Under the pieces are notes generated by a model that saw nothing but the letters and a program-made list of their open reading frames with translations, was not told where the DNA came from and did no database searches. Source: Tetragenococcus halophilus subsp. halophilus DSM 20339 (GTDB lineage Bacteria; Bacillota; Bacilli; Lactobacillales; Enterococcaceae). Taken from it: 64,000 nucleotides of DNA. The translations under genes and the position numbers were made by a program. The stretch's first letter is position 1. Every line of letters begins with the position of its first letter. Below, piece by piece: positions 9,355 to 18,664 of the stretch. The stretch is taken from assembly GCF_003841405.1 (NCBI RefSeq), contig NZ_PXYA01000003.1:372001-436000 (forward strand), given 5' to 3'.

Positions 9355-9693
9355 TTAAGCTTTTTCAAATAATCCGCGGTCGATAAATCCATCCATCAAA
9401 AAATAAAATTTTTCCTGTAACAATTCATTTTTCATCTTAAAAATGTTCACTGCCTTTAAACCGTTAGCTGTTGTCACTGACATCTTCATTTTTTGGATAT
9501 CTTTATCTACAGTAATTTTCAGTTTCAGTCCTTCTTTACTCTGCGGGGTCGCTTCAAGGGGACGAATCAATTGAAAGTTTCCACTGGATGTTTCACTAAA
9601 GCCATTATCGCGCAAAGTATATTTTTTAGCCGTAGGGGCTAGTTTATAACTAGTCTGTGCGCCTAAAATTGTTGTTACTTCTTGAAAAGCCAT
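9355..9693 (-). CDS. DUF1831 family protein, partner gene of cysteine desulfurase
   Basis: A 112-residue protein matching the DUF1831 family, which in Lactobacillales is usually encoded directly after a NifS-type cysteine desulfurase, as here (43 bp apart, same strand). There is no signal peptide or membrane segment. The conserved start MAFQEVTTILG and the central FQLIRPLE are typical. The position suggests a role in sulfur transfer or regulation of the desulfurase, but no activity has been shown for the family that I know of. Confidence 0.75.
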   Translation of the reverse strand: MAFQEVTTILGAQTSYKLAPTAKKYTLRDNGFSETSSGNFQLIRPLEATPQSKEGLKLKITVDKDIQKMKMSVTTANGLKAVNIFKMKNELLQEKFYFLMDGFIDRGLFEKA

Positions 9694-9735
9694 TTTTTCA
9701 CCTCATCAATACTTTTAACATTATTATAAGGGCTT

Positions 9736-10893
9736 TTATCCGGTTTTTCTAGTATTTCTTTTCAAACGTTCTACAGTGTCGATAATCGTTTGCGCAAAAC
9801 GATCTACCTCATCTTCAGTATTACCATAACCAAAGCTTATACGCACAGACTCCCCAATGGCTGGCGAATTTTTTCCATACATTGCTTCAAGCACATGTGA
9901 AGGTTCAACATTGCCAGCCGTACAAGCAGAGCCAGTGGAAATAGCAAACCCTTTTAAATCTAAGTGCATCAACATCAGGTCATTAGAAATACCCGCAAAT
10001 TGTAGATTTAATACATGAGATAATTTATTTTCTATATCGCCATTTACGTGATACTCAATTCCTGCAGCTGTTAAAGCGTTCAATAATTGAGTAGAAAAAG
10101 CTTGGTACTTTTCTTGATTACTCTTTTGTACTTCTGGGGACAAAAGTTCAATTGCTTTAGCCATTCCACAAATAGCTGCCAAATTTTGCGTGCCTGCTCG
10201 ACGTTTTTCTTCTTGTTCTCCGCCATGCAAAAAAACAGGAAGACTGACATCGTCACGTTTATATAAAAAGCCGACCCCTTTAGGACCGTTAAACTTATGG
10301 GCAGATACACTCAACAAATCTACCTGTAATTCATTCGGATGAACTGCAATTTTCCCGTAAGCTTGTACAGCGTCCGTGTGGAAAACTGCTGGATGATCTT
10401 TTAATAATTCGCCAACCTCAGCGATGGGAAAAAGATTACCAGTCTCATTGTTTGCCATCATAATTGAAACTAGAATAGTATCATCACGTAAAGTTTTTTT
10501 CACCTCATCAACAGACAATTGTCCATTTTCATCTACTGCTAAATAAGTTACTTCAAAACCTATTTTTTCTAAATATTTTGCTGTATTCAAAACCGCTGGA
10601 TGTTCGACTGCGGTTGTGATGATATGCTTTCCTTGCTTTTGTTTAGACAAAGCTATCTCAATTAACGCTGTATTATCACTTTCTGTACCACCACTATTAA
10701 AAATAATTTCATGCGGCTTTACCTGCAAGCTATCCGCGATGATTTGTCTGGCATTTTCTAACTTTGCTTGCCCATTACGTCCATATTGATGGATACTAGA
10801 AGGGTTACCGAAAGTTTCTGCCATCACTTTACTCATTTCATCGATAACAGCTGGATGCATAGGAGTCGTTGCTGCATGATCTAAATAAGTCAT
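9736..10893 (-). CDS. nifS: Cysteine desulfurase (IscS/NifS type)
   Basis: A 385-residue PLP enzyme that converts cysteine to alanine and delivers a protein-bound persulfide. The PLP lysine is Lys200 in SAHKFNGPKG. The sulfur-accepting cysteine is Cys324 in STGSACTAG. HEIIFNSGGTESDN (61-74) forms part of the cofactor site. It is upstream of DUF1831 and near mnmA on the same strand, so thiolation of tRNA is the likely main role. No Fe-S scaffold gene is adjacent. Length and motifs are normal. The paralogous name iscS would fit equally well. Confidence 0.92.
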   Translation of the reverse strand: MTYLDHAATTPMHPAVIDEMSKVMAETFGNPSSIHQYGRNGQAKLENARQIIADSLQVKPHEIIFNSGGTESDNTALIEIALSKQKQGKHIITTAVEHPAVLNTAKYLEKIGFEVTYLAVDENGQLSVDEVKKTLRDDTILVSIMMANNETGNLFPIAEVGELLKDHPAVFHTDAVQAYGKIAVHPNELQVDLLSVSAHKFNGPKGVGFLYKRDDVSLPVFLHGGEQEEKRRAGTQNLAAICGMAKAIELLSPEVQKSNQEKYQAFSTQLLNALTAAGIEYHVNGDIENKLSHVLNLQFAGISNDLMLMHLDLKGFAISTGSACTAGNVEPSHVLEAMYGKNSPAIGESVRISFGYGNTEDEVDRFAQTIIDTVERLKRNTRKTG

Positions 10894-10934
10894 TTTCTCA
10901 CCTTCTTTTATTTACAACTTAAACCATTATTGAG

Positions 10935-10973
10935 AAAAATACCAATGAAAAAATTCAACATTTTTCCATTGGT
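10935..10973 (-). terminator. Terminator after prs
   Basis: ACCAATGGAAAAATG pairs with its near-complement across a short loop, followed on the minus strand by ATTTTT. It lies just past the prs stop codon. Confidence 0.65.
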
Positions 10974-10980
10974 TTCTTTT

Positions 10981-11952
10981 TTACAAAAAATCTTTATCTA
11001 CTTTGTTAAATAAAGGACTCATCGGCGTATTTTCATGGATTCTTTTAACACCTTCGCCTAGCAGTTTTGAGCAAGTAATATAGCTAGCATTTTGAGGTTG
11101 TTGTTCTTTTTCAGTTAAACAAGAATCGGTCACACAAATATCAAGAATTTCTGATTGCTCCAACACTTCTTTTGCACCGTCAGAAAATAATGCGTGAGAA
11201 GCACATGCGTACACCTTGTTAGCGCCATTTGCTTTTAAAAGCTCTGCAGCATTGGCTAAAGTTTTTCCAGTGTTCAAAATATCATCAACGAGGATACAAT
11301 TCTTACCTTGAACGTCTCCAATCACGTAACCTTCGTCTGCTTCTGTCTCACCTTGATCAACGATTGCAATCGTTGTATCCAAATACTCTGCCAAGCTTCG
11401 TGCACGTTGAACACCGCTATTTTTGGGTGAAACAACAACATAGTCATCATCCATCATACCTTTTTCCCGATAATATTGTGCAAACAAAGGCATGGTAAAC
11501 AAATTATCAACAGGAATATCAAAAAAACCTTGGACTTGTACTGTATGAAGATCTAACGTTAATACACGAGTGGCCCCCGCTTCGACAATAAGATTAGCAA
11601 TCAACTTTGCCGTAATCGGTTCGTGAGGATTCGCTGTGCGGTCTTGTCGTGCATAGGCATAATAAGGCAAAACCACATTAATAGTTTTTGCACTCGCTCG
11701 TTTCATCGCATCAATCATGATTAATAATTCCATATAATAATCATTCACCGGTCGATTAGTAGCCTGGATGATAAAAGTATCTACCCCTCGTACACTCTCT
11801 TCGATGCTGATAGAAATTTCCCCATCACTAAAGCTTTTGATCGAGCACTCGCCTAATTCTGTGCCAAAAACTTGAGCGACCTTTTTTGCTAATGGAATAT
11901 TACCATTCAAACTAAAAATTTTTAACGATTCATCTTCATTTTTTGCGACCAT
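10981..11952 (-). CDS. prs: Ribose-phosphate pyrophosphokinase
   Basis: A 323-residue cytoplasmic enzyme making PRPP from ribose 5-phosphate and ATP for nucleotide, histidine and tryptophan synthesis. The PRPP-binding loop is [13 protein letters not shown] (about 215-227). The flexible-loop ATP-binding region YARQDRT and the [11 protein letters not shown] segment are class I Prs hallmarks. A longer TTG-initiated frame starts at 11964, but its first bases are the Shine-Dalgarno GGAGG itself, so the ATG at 11952 is chosen. Its own terminator and the gap before the desulfurase gene suggest a separate transcript. Confidence 0.93.
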   Translation of the reverse strand: MVAKNEDESLKIFSLNGNIPLAKKVAQVFGTELGECSIKSFSDGEISISIEESVRGVDTFIIQATNRPVNDYYMELLIMIDAMKRASAKTINVVLPYYAYARQDRTANPHEPITAKLIANLIVEAGATRVLTLDLHTVQVQGFFDIPVDNLFTMPLFAQYYREKGMMDDDYVVVSPKNSGVQRARSLAEYLDTTIAIVDQGETEADEGYVIGDVQGKNCILVDDILNTGKTLANAAELLKANGANKVYACASHALFSDGAKEVLEQSEILDICVTDSCLTEKEQQPQNASYITCSKLLGEGVKRIHENTPMSPLFNKVDKDFL

Positions 11953-12015
11953 GTGTGCCTCCAATTAAACTTTTTCTTTATTTTAACATATTTTTATTCT
12001 AATTTGCCATTATGT

Positions 12016-12555
12016 TTAAGGTAAAGAAATCGTCCCATTTATCCACTTTGCGGGAATAATTTTCTGATAATTTCCCCAATTGTCATGAATTTTTACAAAA
12101 CGTTGCCCCTTATCTGTCTTCCTATAAGCATAAGCAACTACCCAATGATTGCCATAACTACTTCCTAAATATTTATTCAGTCCAATAATTACAGGCTTTC
12201 CTTGATCAATCCTTTTAGTCACACGTTGCCAGCCCCCGATCATGGTCGCACGCGCCCGATAACTAAGATCAAAATAAGAAAAATAACTTGATAGTCCATG
12301 AGCTAGTTGAAAAGCAATTGTAGGCCAGCCCCGTTTTTGAATAAATAAGCGTAGAAAATGCACTAAATGCGTATTATTTTTACTATTTTTTTCCCGAATA
12401 AAACTTGGAACAATCGTCTCATCTAAATTATCCTGATAAAAAGCTATGAACACGCTAGCAGCGTTTGTCCCACATAAACCACTTTTAGAAGTGATCCAAT
12501 TTTTATACGGTTTGAACTTATCTGCTGTTAAGCCAGTCCACTGATTCTTCTCCAT
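12016..12555 (-). CDS. Papain-like (C39-type fold) cysteine peptidase homologue
   Basis: A 179-residue protein with the order and spacing expected of a papain-like fold. A Cys lies in SGLCGTNAASV (about residue 29), a His in GNHWVVAYAY (about 142), and an Asp/Asn in KIHDNWG (about 161). There is no signal peptide or obvious transmembrane segment and no ABC transporter next to it, so it is not a bacteriocin-processing C39 peptidase. The substrate is unknown; it may act on peptides or as an amidase. It is a single-gene unit divergent from pepO. Confidence 0.6.
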   Translation of the reverse strand: MEKNQWTGLTADKFKPYKNWITSKSGLCGTNAASVFIAFYQDNLDETIVPSFIREKNSKNNTHLVHFLRLFIQKRGWPTIAFQLAHGLSSYFSYFDLSYRARATMIGGWQRVTKRIDQGKPVIIGLNKYLGSSYGNHWVVAYAYRKTDKGQRFVKIHDNWGNYQKIIPAKWINGTISLP

Positions 12556-12585
12556 AACTATCCCCTCTTTTTGACATTGTACTAT

Positions 12586-12745
12586 AACTATTCAGCAAAA
12601 ATCATTTAGGACTTCTTATTTTAATATGACCTTTACTTTTGCATAGTTGAGTTTAAAAGCTTCCTTACTGGACCCTCATTTGCCTAACTTAAGTACAAAT
12701 GATTACCGTTTGACCCTTACATTGATTTAAATTTAAAACTTAAAA
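12586..12745. repeat. 42-bp periodic degenerate repeat (array 2, eroded)
   Basis: GACC boxes lie at 12628, 12671 and 12712 (43 and 41 bp apart), with a GGACTT at 12608 and an AGTACAA at 12692 in the expected mid-unit positions. The sequences GACCTTTACTTTTGC and GACCCTTAC resemble the units at 0.7 and 55 kb. It lies in the divergent spacer between the papain-like gene and pepO. Confidence 0.55.
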
Positions 12746-12807
12746 ATAAGAAACTTGTTTCTCCTTTTTATTTGTATCATAATTGATGATATGAATGGAG
12801 GTTAAAC

Positions 12808-14694
12808 ATGACAAATATAAAAGATGATTTTTATGAAGCAGTTAACCAAGATTGGTTAGAAACTGCAGAAATCCCGTCTGATAAGCCCGCTACAGGAGGA
12901 TTTCAAGATATAGCAGAAAATATTGAACAACTTTTAATCAAGCAATTAAACGAAATGAGTACAGATGAAAGCAAAATCCCTGAAGGTAAAATGAAGGAAG
13001 CTGTTGCTTTCTATCGTTTAGCAAATGATTATGACAAAAGAAATTCGCTCAAATCCGAACCAATCCAAGATCTGCTTGATCGGATTCATGCTATCGATAG
13101 TTATCAAGACCTTAATCAACAATTAGCGAGTTGGATAAAAGATGGACTTCCATTACCCTTTGAATTTTTTGTCGATGCGGATATGAAGGATACGCAAAAA
13201 CATGCCTTATACCTGGGGCCAACTGCTTTGATTTTACCAGACAAAACCTATTATGATAGTGAACAAGGTGAAAAATTATTGCAGGTCTTTTTTGATATGG
13301 TAGTTGAACTGTTAAATTTGACCGGATGTAGCCAATCAGAAAGCGAAACAATTGCAGAACAAGCGCTAGCTTTTGATCGAAGCTTAGTCCCTTATGTGCG
13401 AACAGCCGAAGAAAATGCTGACTATACAAAAATCTACAATCCTCGGGATAGAGAAACTGTCACTACTTATTCTGATCAAATTGATTTTACACAAGCTTTT
13501 GATCAATTATTTGATGATACTGTTGATCAAATCATTATCACCGAACCTGAATATTTCGAAAACTTTAATACCTTTATCACAGACGGTCACTTACCTTTAC
13601 TAAAAAGTTGGATGTTTGCATTAACTGTCGTTGGCTATGCCAGATACTTAAGCGAAGATTTCCGTCAAGCAGCCAGCCAATATCGCCGTGCTTTATCTGG
13701 TATTGAAAACATCCCCAGTCAAGAAAAAGCTGCTTTTCATTTGACTTTAAACCAATTTGATCAAATTATTGGTCTTTATTATGGAAAAAATTATTTTGGT
13801 GAAAAAGCCAAACAAGATGTAGAACATATGGTTCATTCAATGATTGCTATTTATAAGGATCGTTTAAAACAAAACGATTGGCTAGGAGAAGCAACGAAAG
13901 AAAAGGCGATTTTAAAATTAGATAATATAGGAATTAACGTAGGTTATCCAGATAAAATTCCGGCTGTCTATAATCAATTAGTAACCAATAAAGAAGACTC
14001 TCTGGTTGCTAATGTTCGAAATTTTTCAAAGCTAGCAAGACTCGCTAACTTTAAGAAATTCAAAAAGCCAGTAGATCGGAACGAATGGGAAATGGCCGCT
14101 TCTACTGTAAACGCCTATTATAATGGCTCCTTAAATATCATTGTATTCCCAGCGGCTATTTTACAAGCACCATTTTATAGCCTTGAACAATCAGCAAGTG
14201 CTAACTATGGAGGCATTGGTGCTGTGATTGCCCATGAAATTTCTCATGCTTTTGACAATAACGGCGCGAAATTTGATGAGTACGGAAATATGAACAATTG
14301 GTGGACAAAAGAAGATTTAGCTTCCTTTGAAAAACTGGCGCAAGAAATGATCAAAGAGTTTGATGGTTTACAATTTGCTGAGGGTACAGTCAATGGTACA
14401 TTAACTGTTTCAGAAAATATCGCAGATGCTGGCGGACTCAGTTGTGCTTTAGAGGCAGCAAAAAAAGAAGATCAAAACAACTTAGAAGCTTTCTTTTATA
14501 ACTGGGCCAAAATTTGGCGCACAAAAGCAAAACAACAATATCAACAATTATTGTTAGCTATCGATGTACACGCACCAGCAAAACTAAGAGCCAATATTCA
14601 GCTACAAAATCTAGACGACTTTTTTACTGTTTTTGACATCCAATCTACTGATGGTATGTACCGCAAAACTGAAAATCGAGTGAAAATTTGGTAA
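12808..14694 (+). CDS. pepO: M13 family metallo-endopeptidase PepO
   Basis: A 628-residue neprilysin-like zinc endopeptidase. The zinc site is HEISH (residues 476-480) with the third ligand Glu536 in ENIADAGG, where Asp540 is also conserved. An N-terminal M13 domain (about 5-390) caps the active site. There is no signal peptide (MTNIKDDFYEAVNQDWL), as in the cytoplasmic PepO of lactic acid bacteria that degrades oligopeptides. The substrate-binding NAYYNGSLN (about 435-443) is the M13 NAxY motif. ATGGAGG gives a good ribosome-binding site. Confidence 0.92.
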   Translation: MTNIKDDFYEAVNQDWLETAEIPSDKPATGGFQDIAENIEQLLIKQLNEMSTDESKIPEGKMKEAVAFYRLANDYDKRNSLKSEPIQDLLDRIHAIDSYQDLNQQLASWIKDGLPLPFEFFVDADMKDTQKHALYLGPTALILPDKTYYDSEQGEKLLQVFFDMVVELLNLTGCSQSESETIAEQALAFDRSLVPYVRTAEENADYTKIYNPRDRETVTTYSDQIDFTQAFDQLFDDTVDQIIITEPEYFENFNTFITDGHLPLLKSWMFALTVVGYARYLSEDFRQAASQYRRALSGIENIPSQEKAAFHLTLNQFDQIIGLYYGKNYFGEKAKQDVEHMVHSMIAIYKDRLKQNDWLGEATKEKAILKLDNIGINVGYPDKIPAVYNQLVTNKEDSLVANVRNFSKLARLANFKKFKKPVDRNEWEMAASTVNAYYNGSLNIIVFPAAILQAPFYSLEQSASANYGGIGAVIAHEISHAFDNNGAKFDEYGNMNNWWTKEDLASFEKLAQEMIKEFDGLQFAEGTVNGTLTVSENIADAGGLSCALEAAKKEDQNNLEAFFYNWAKIWRTKAKQQYQQLLLAIDVHAPAKLRANIQLQNLDDFFTVFDIQSTDGMYRKTENRVKIW

Positions 14695-14698
14695 TAAA

Positions 14699-14899
14699 AA
14701 AAGGAACCGTGACATAAGTAAAAATAAGACAAAAATATCCGAACTATATTTATTAAGAATTGCTAATCGTTGTGAATTTGCCACGAGAACCTGCTAGACC
14801 GCAGGAGCAATGCAGTTCATGCGACGAGTAACCGCAGGAGCAATCTTTTTATAGTTCGGATATTTTATTAGCCAATAAACTTATGTCATAGTTCCTTTT
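14699..14899. repeat. Nested palindromic element (MITE-like insert inside a terminator?)
   Basis: Outer arms of about 20 bp (14699-14718 and 14880-14899; GGAAC..TGACATAAGT) pair with two mismatches. Inside them, perfect 15-bp arms AATATCCGAACTATA (14734-14748) and its complement (14850-14864) enclose about 100 bp. The loop holds two direct copies of CCGCAGGAGCAAT (14799 and 14832) and a small CCTGC..GCAGG hairpin. It fills the whole gap between the convergent pepO and mtnN genes, so the outer stem probably works as a bidirectional terminator. Confidence 0.7.
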
Positions 14900-14901
14900 A
14901 T

Positions 14902-15594
14902 TTAAATAGAACGGATAAACGTCAGCACCATCTCAGCTGAACGTTGACCTGCTTCATCAATAAACTCATCAAAGCTTTGCGTCGCAGCATGATCTGCTGT
15001 ATCGCTCATTGCTCGAATAACAACTACCGGTACATCAAATTGGTAAGCTGTTTGAGCGATTGCTGTTCCTTCCATTTCACAACATAAGGCTGCTGGAAAA
15101 TGACTTAAAATTTCTCGGATTTTATCTTGATCATCGATAAAAGAATCCCCCGTAACAATCAAACCCTTTTTTACAGAAAGATTAGATTTTTCTGCTGCAT
15201 CAGCAATTTGTGTTACCAGCTTACTATCTGTTTCATAATAAAGAGGCATTCCACCTGGAAGTTGACCATAACTATATCCAAAGCCTGTAGCATCTACATC
15301 ATAATAAGCTAGTTTTTCTGCGATAACCACATCTCCAACGGACAGCCCTTCACCAATCCCGCCAGCCGATCCGGTATTAATTAAAAGATCGACTTGGTAG
15401 TGTTGAATCAGAAGACTTGCTGTCAGTGAAGCTAATACTTTACCAATACCAGACTGTACTACAATAACTTCATTGCCAGCCATTTCGCCGGAATAAAAAG
15501 TAGCGCCAGCTTTCTCCCATTTTTTTATTTCTTTGAACGATTCAGTCAAAACTTTTACTTCTTGTGCCATTGCACCAATAATTCCTATTTTCAT
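14902..15594 (-). CDS. mtnN: 5'-methylthioadenosine/S-adenosylhomocysteine nucleosidase
   Basis: A 230-residue enzyme that cleaves adenine from methylthioadenosine and S-adenosylhomocysteine, recycling by-products of methylation and yielding the AI-2 precursor. Family marks are the start MKIGIIGAMAQEVK, the central LINTGSAGGIG and the substrate site CCEMEGTAIAQ, with the catalytic Asp in RAMSDTAD (about residue 197). It follows macP and a nudix gene in one operon (24-bp and 3-bp gaps), an arrangement also found in streptococci. Confidence 0.93.
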   Translation of the reverse strand: MKIGIIGAMAQEVKVLTESFKEIKKWEKAGATFYSGEMAGNEVIVVQSGIGKVLASLTASLLIQHYQVDLLINTGSAGGIGEGLSVGDVVIAEKLAYYDVDATGFGYSYGQLPGGMPLYYETDSKLVTQIADAAEKSNLSVKKGLIVTGDSFIDDQDKIREILSHFPAALCCEMEGTAIAQTAYQFDVPVVVIRAMSDTADHAATQSFDEFIDEAGQRSAEMVLTFIRSI

Positions 15595-15618
15595 GTCTTT
15601 CCTACCTTTTCATCAAAT

Positions 15619-15900
15619 TTATATAAAGAAAACCATCATTAACACCAGTACCAATAATAAAAATACAATAACGATCCATTTCATCAAGAAACTGTTCATT
15701 TGTCTTGAGCGCTGGTTTTGACTAGATCGTGTTGCATTAAGAGGTTTATTTTTTTTCAATTGTTTACGATAGTAATTGTCAATTTGTTGCTCCTCTTTAT
15801 GATACTGTGCTTCCTCTTGTTTTTGTTCTTCTTGCTTTTTTTCGTCCTCGACACGATGTTTGCGCAACTGCGAGCGAGAAATAAGCGGTCCTTTTGCCAT
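15619..15900 (-). CDS. macP: MacP-like cell wall synthase accessory membrane protein
   Basis: A 93-residue protein with a highly charged, probably helical cytoplasmic region (about 15-60, rich in Lys, Glu and Gln) and one C-terminal membrane segment (about 73-93). The start MAKGPLISRSQLRK and the position between a nudix gene and mtnN match MacP of streptococci, a phosphoprotein that activates the class A penicillin-binding protein PBP2a. The sequence is too short and biased for certainty; synteny is the stronger argument. Confidence 0.6.
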   Translation of the reverse strand: MAKGPLISRSQLRKHRVEDEKKQEEQKQEEAQYHKEEQQIDNYYRKQLKKNKPLNATRSSQNQRSRQMNSFLMKWIVIVFLLLVLVLMMVFFI

Positions 15901-15903
15901 ATG

Positions 15904-16473
15904 TCAAACACTCCCTTGTGCGATCAACAACTTCCACCAGGTGATCGCATAAATCGTTTTAGCATCACAAATCGTTTGATCTTTAATAGCCTGCTCAGCT
16001 TCAGCTAATGTCAATTCGTAAAGCTCAAGCAGCTCATCTTCATCTTGTGCTCTAGGATGAGCTGTTTTTTTGATATCATTGGCTTGATAAATATACATCA
16101 TCTCATTGGAAAACCCAGGCGATAAATACATGGAAGTAAGAAAAGTCATAGAACCACACTTATATCCAGTTTCTTCTTCTAATTCTCTTTTTCCTGTATC
16201 TTCTGGATGCTTCCCTTCGCCTTCATCAATTTTACCCGCGGGTATTTCTAAGATTACTTTTTCCATTGGTTTTCTAAATTGACGTACAAATACCATCTTA
16301 TTTTCTGGCGTTAGCGCAATAATCCCCACGCCCCCTGCATGGAAAACTAATTCTCGTTTAGAAGTTTGACCATTGGGTAGCTTTACATCATCTAAAGCTA
16401 CATCAATGATTTTTCCTTTATATATCTCTTTTCTAGTTAGCGTTTTTTCTGCAAAATCGTCAAAATTCAGCAT
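15904..16473 (-). CDS. nudF: Nudix hydrolase, ADP-ribose pyrophosphatase type
   Basis: A 189-residue enzyme predicted to hydrolyse ADP-ribose to AMP and ribose 5-phosphate. The Nudix box begins at GEGKHPEDTGKREL and continues with EEETGY, giving the REx2EExGx core (about residues 83-105). The upstream PAGKIDEGE and the preceding FVRQFRKP are typical of the ADPRase subfamily. It is the first gene of the nudix-macP-mtnN operon and ends 3 bp before macP. Substrate assignment rests on the subfamily only. Confidence 0.85.
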   Translation of the reverse strand: MLNFDDFAEKTLTRKEIYKGKIIDVALDDVKLPNGQTSKRELVFHAGGVGIIALTPENKMVFVRQFRKPMEKVILEIPAGKIDEGEGKHPEDTGKRELEEETGYKCGSMTFLTSMYLSPGFSNEMMYIYQANDIKKTAHPRAQDEDELLELYELTLAEAEQAIKDQTICDAKTIYAITWWKLLIAQGSV

Positions 16474-16661
16474 TATTTCACCAATCTTTCTTTTTTATCC
16501 TACACAATTTCTTATATTTTAACACAAAAAAAGTTATGTTTTTTCTAAATTATAGAAATACACCGTAAGTCGGGTTCTTTTATTTACTATATCATGATAG
16601 AATGAAAGAGTAGAGAAATAAGACAAAACGTTTATATACAAGGATTTTAGGAGGTTTAGAA

Positions 16662-17339
16662 ATGAAAAATTCAAAATGGGCATTGTGGATTGGCGTCATT
16701 TTGGGAGTCATTTTTTTGCTTAACATTTTTTCTGGAAATGACTCATTTGATTATTTCCCATTGCTGTTTTTTGTTGCCGGCGGCTTTTTAATCTATTATG
16801 GTTTTAAGGGCAAATCGAAGTATTCTAAAAAAAGTGAACTACCTACACTATCAAAAAAAAGAGAGCAAAATTATATCGATGCTGGGATGTCTGACAGTGA
16901 AATCGATATGTTCCGTCAAACGATGAATCAAACGAAAAAACAAATTGATCACTTACAAATAACGATGAACAAAAGTGGCAAACTAAGGGCCGTTGATTTA
17001 CGTCATGATACCATCAAAGCAGCTAAGGCTTTATTTAAAGAAATTGTGGACTCTCCTAAAAGAATGCCTGAAGCAAACCACTTTTTATACACTCATCTAC
17101 CAAACTTAGTGGATTTAACCGACAAATTTATGGAAATCAACGAACATGAAATAAAAAATCGTGATACTTATGATAAAATCGAAGAAAGTATTCAAATCAT
17201 CGATCAAATGGCTGCTTTAATCACAATTGATTATCAGAAATTTGTCGCTGATGATTTAGACGATTTAGATGTAGAAATGACTATTGCTAAACAAAGTTTA
17301 AAACAAAACGGTGATTACAAACAACATGAAGCTAGATAA
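16662..17339 (+). CDS. xpaC: XpaC family protein, partner of TelA
   Basis: A 225-residue protein with two N-terminal membrane segments (about 7-24 and 30-47) and a long helical cytoplasmic domain. It matches the XpaC family (annotated as 5-bromo-4-chloroindolyl phosphate hydrolysis), whose biochemical role is unclear. The conserved region AGMSDSEIDMFRQTM is visible. It is 54 bp upstream of telA, and the two form the usual xpaC-telA pair linked to tolerance of cell-envelope stress. TTAGGAGGTTTAGAA precedes the ATG. Confidence 0.8.
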   Translation: MKNSKWALWIGVILGVIFLLNIFSGNDSFDYFPLLFFVAGGFLIYYGFKGKSKYSKKSELPTLSKKREQNYIDAGMSDSEIDMFRQTMNQTKKQIDHLQITMNKSGKLRAVDLRHDTIKAAKALFKEIVDSPKRMPEANHFLYTHLPNLVDLTDKFMEINEHEIKNRDTYDKIEESIQIIDQMAALITIDYQKFVADDLDDLDVEMTIAKQSLKQNGDYKQHEAR

Positions 17340-17393
17340 AAGTTCAACTTTTATCTTCTTCTGTTTTTCAAACTATTGAAGGAGGAAATTGTT

Positions 17394-18593
17394 ATGTCCG
17401 ACCGCTCGAACCAACCAACTTCTGTTGACAAGACTTTAGAAGATTTAATGGATGATTCATTTACACCCGATTTAAATCAATTAACAGCCACTCAACAAAA
17501 GGAAATCGCCGATCTACATACGCAAGAACAAGCACCTCGCTTAGTTGATAAATTATCAGAAGAAAGGCAACAGCAAGCCAAGCAACTAGCCGATCAGATT
17601 GATGCTACAGATCAACAAGCGGTGTTAACTTATGGGACAAAAGCACAAACAAAATTGAGTGAATTCTCACAATCAATGTTAAGTCAAGTACAAACTTCTG
17701 ATATTGGACCGATTGGAGATACGCTTAACGATCTAATGTACCGTTTGCAAGAAGCCAATCCTGACGAACTCCGTGCCGGTGAGGGCAACATTTTTCAACG
17801 TATGTTTGGTAAAGTTAAACAGTCGATTTATGAAATCACAGCAAAATACCAAAAAATCGGTGCACAAGTGGATAAGGTTGCCGTTAAATTAGACAAGGAA
17901 AAAGAAGGCCTACTTGATGACCATGCGATGCTTGAACAACTTTATCAAAAAAATAAGGATTATTTTGACGCTTTAAATATTTATATTGCCGCTAGTGAAG
18001 TTAAAATGGAAGAATTAGAACAAAAAACTATTCCCGAAGCAATGGAAAAAGCAAAACGAACAGGCGAACAAATGGACGTGCAAATAGCAAATGATTATGC
18101 TCAATTTTTAGATCGCTTAGATAAACGGACACATGACTTGCGCTTAACTCGTGAAATCTCCTTGCAACAAGCGCCGCAAATTCGCTTAATTCAAAACACA
18201 AATCAAGCTTTAGCAGAAAAAATTCAGTCTTCGATCAATACAGCGATCCCTTTATGGAAAAACCAAGTCGTTATTGCTTTAACGCTGTTACGTCAAAAAG
18301 ATGCTGTAACTGCTCAAAGACAAGTCTCTGAAACAACAAATGATTTATTGAAGAAAAACGCTGAAATGTTGAAAGTTTCGGCCATCGAAACTGCAAAAGA
18401 AAATGAACGCGGTATTGTTGATGTCGACACCTTGCAACAAACACAAAATGACTTAGTAGAAACGATCGAAGAAACTTTACGTATTCAAAAAGAAGGTAAA
18501 GAAAACCGTCGTCATGCAGAACTAGAACTTGGCGAAATGGAAGAAGACCTAAAACAAAAATTGATCGAATTAACAACTAAAAAAGAGCAATAA
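17394..18593 (+). CDS. telA: Toxic anion resistance protein TelA
   Basis: A 399-residue, mostly alpha-helical cytoplasmic protein of the TelA family. The family signature regions are [19 protein letters not shown] (about 142-160), the [19 protein letters not shown] stretch (about 211) and [20 protein letters not shown] (about 268). Despite the name, these proteins mostly affect resistance to envelope-active antibiotics rather than tellurite. A longer TTG-initiated frame at 17376 overlaps the Shine-Dalgarno AAGGAGG, so the ATG at 17394 is used. It forms an operon with xpaC and ends in a double hairpin. Confidence 0.88.
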   Translation: MSDRSNQPTSVDKTLEDLMDDSFTPDLNQLTATQQKEIADLHTQEQAPRLVDKLSEERQQQAKQLADQIDATDQQAVLTYGTKAQTKLSEFSQSMLSQVQTSDIGPIGDTLNDLMYRLQEANPDELRAGEGNIFQRMFGKVKQSIYEITAKYQKIGAQVDKVAVKLDKEKEGLLDDHAMLEQLYQKNKDYFDALNIYIAASEVKMEELEQKTIPEAMEKAKRTGEQMDVQIANDYAQFLDRLDKRTHDLRLTREISLQQAPQIRLIQNTNQALAEKIQSSINTAIPLWKNQVVIALTLLRQKDAVTAQRQVSETTNDLLKKNAEMLKVSAIETAKENERGIVDVDTLQQTQNDLVETIEETLRIQKEGKENRRHAELELGEMEEDLKQKLIELTTKKEQ

Positions 18594-18664
18594 AAAAGAG
18601 CTTAATGTTACTCCCCGAAAGAATTAATTCTTTCAGGGAGTATTTTACATCAGCTCTTTTTTTC
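18593..18664. terminator. Double terminator between telA and the convergent permease gene
   Basis: An inner stem ACTCCCCGAAAGAATT / AATTCTTTCAGGGAGT (18610-18641) is followed by ATTTT. An outer AAAAAGAGCT / AGCTCTTTTT pair spans both gene ends, so it can serve both strands. Confidence 0.8.
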
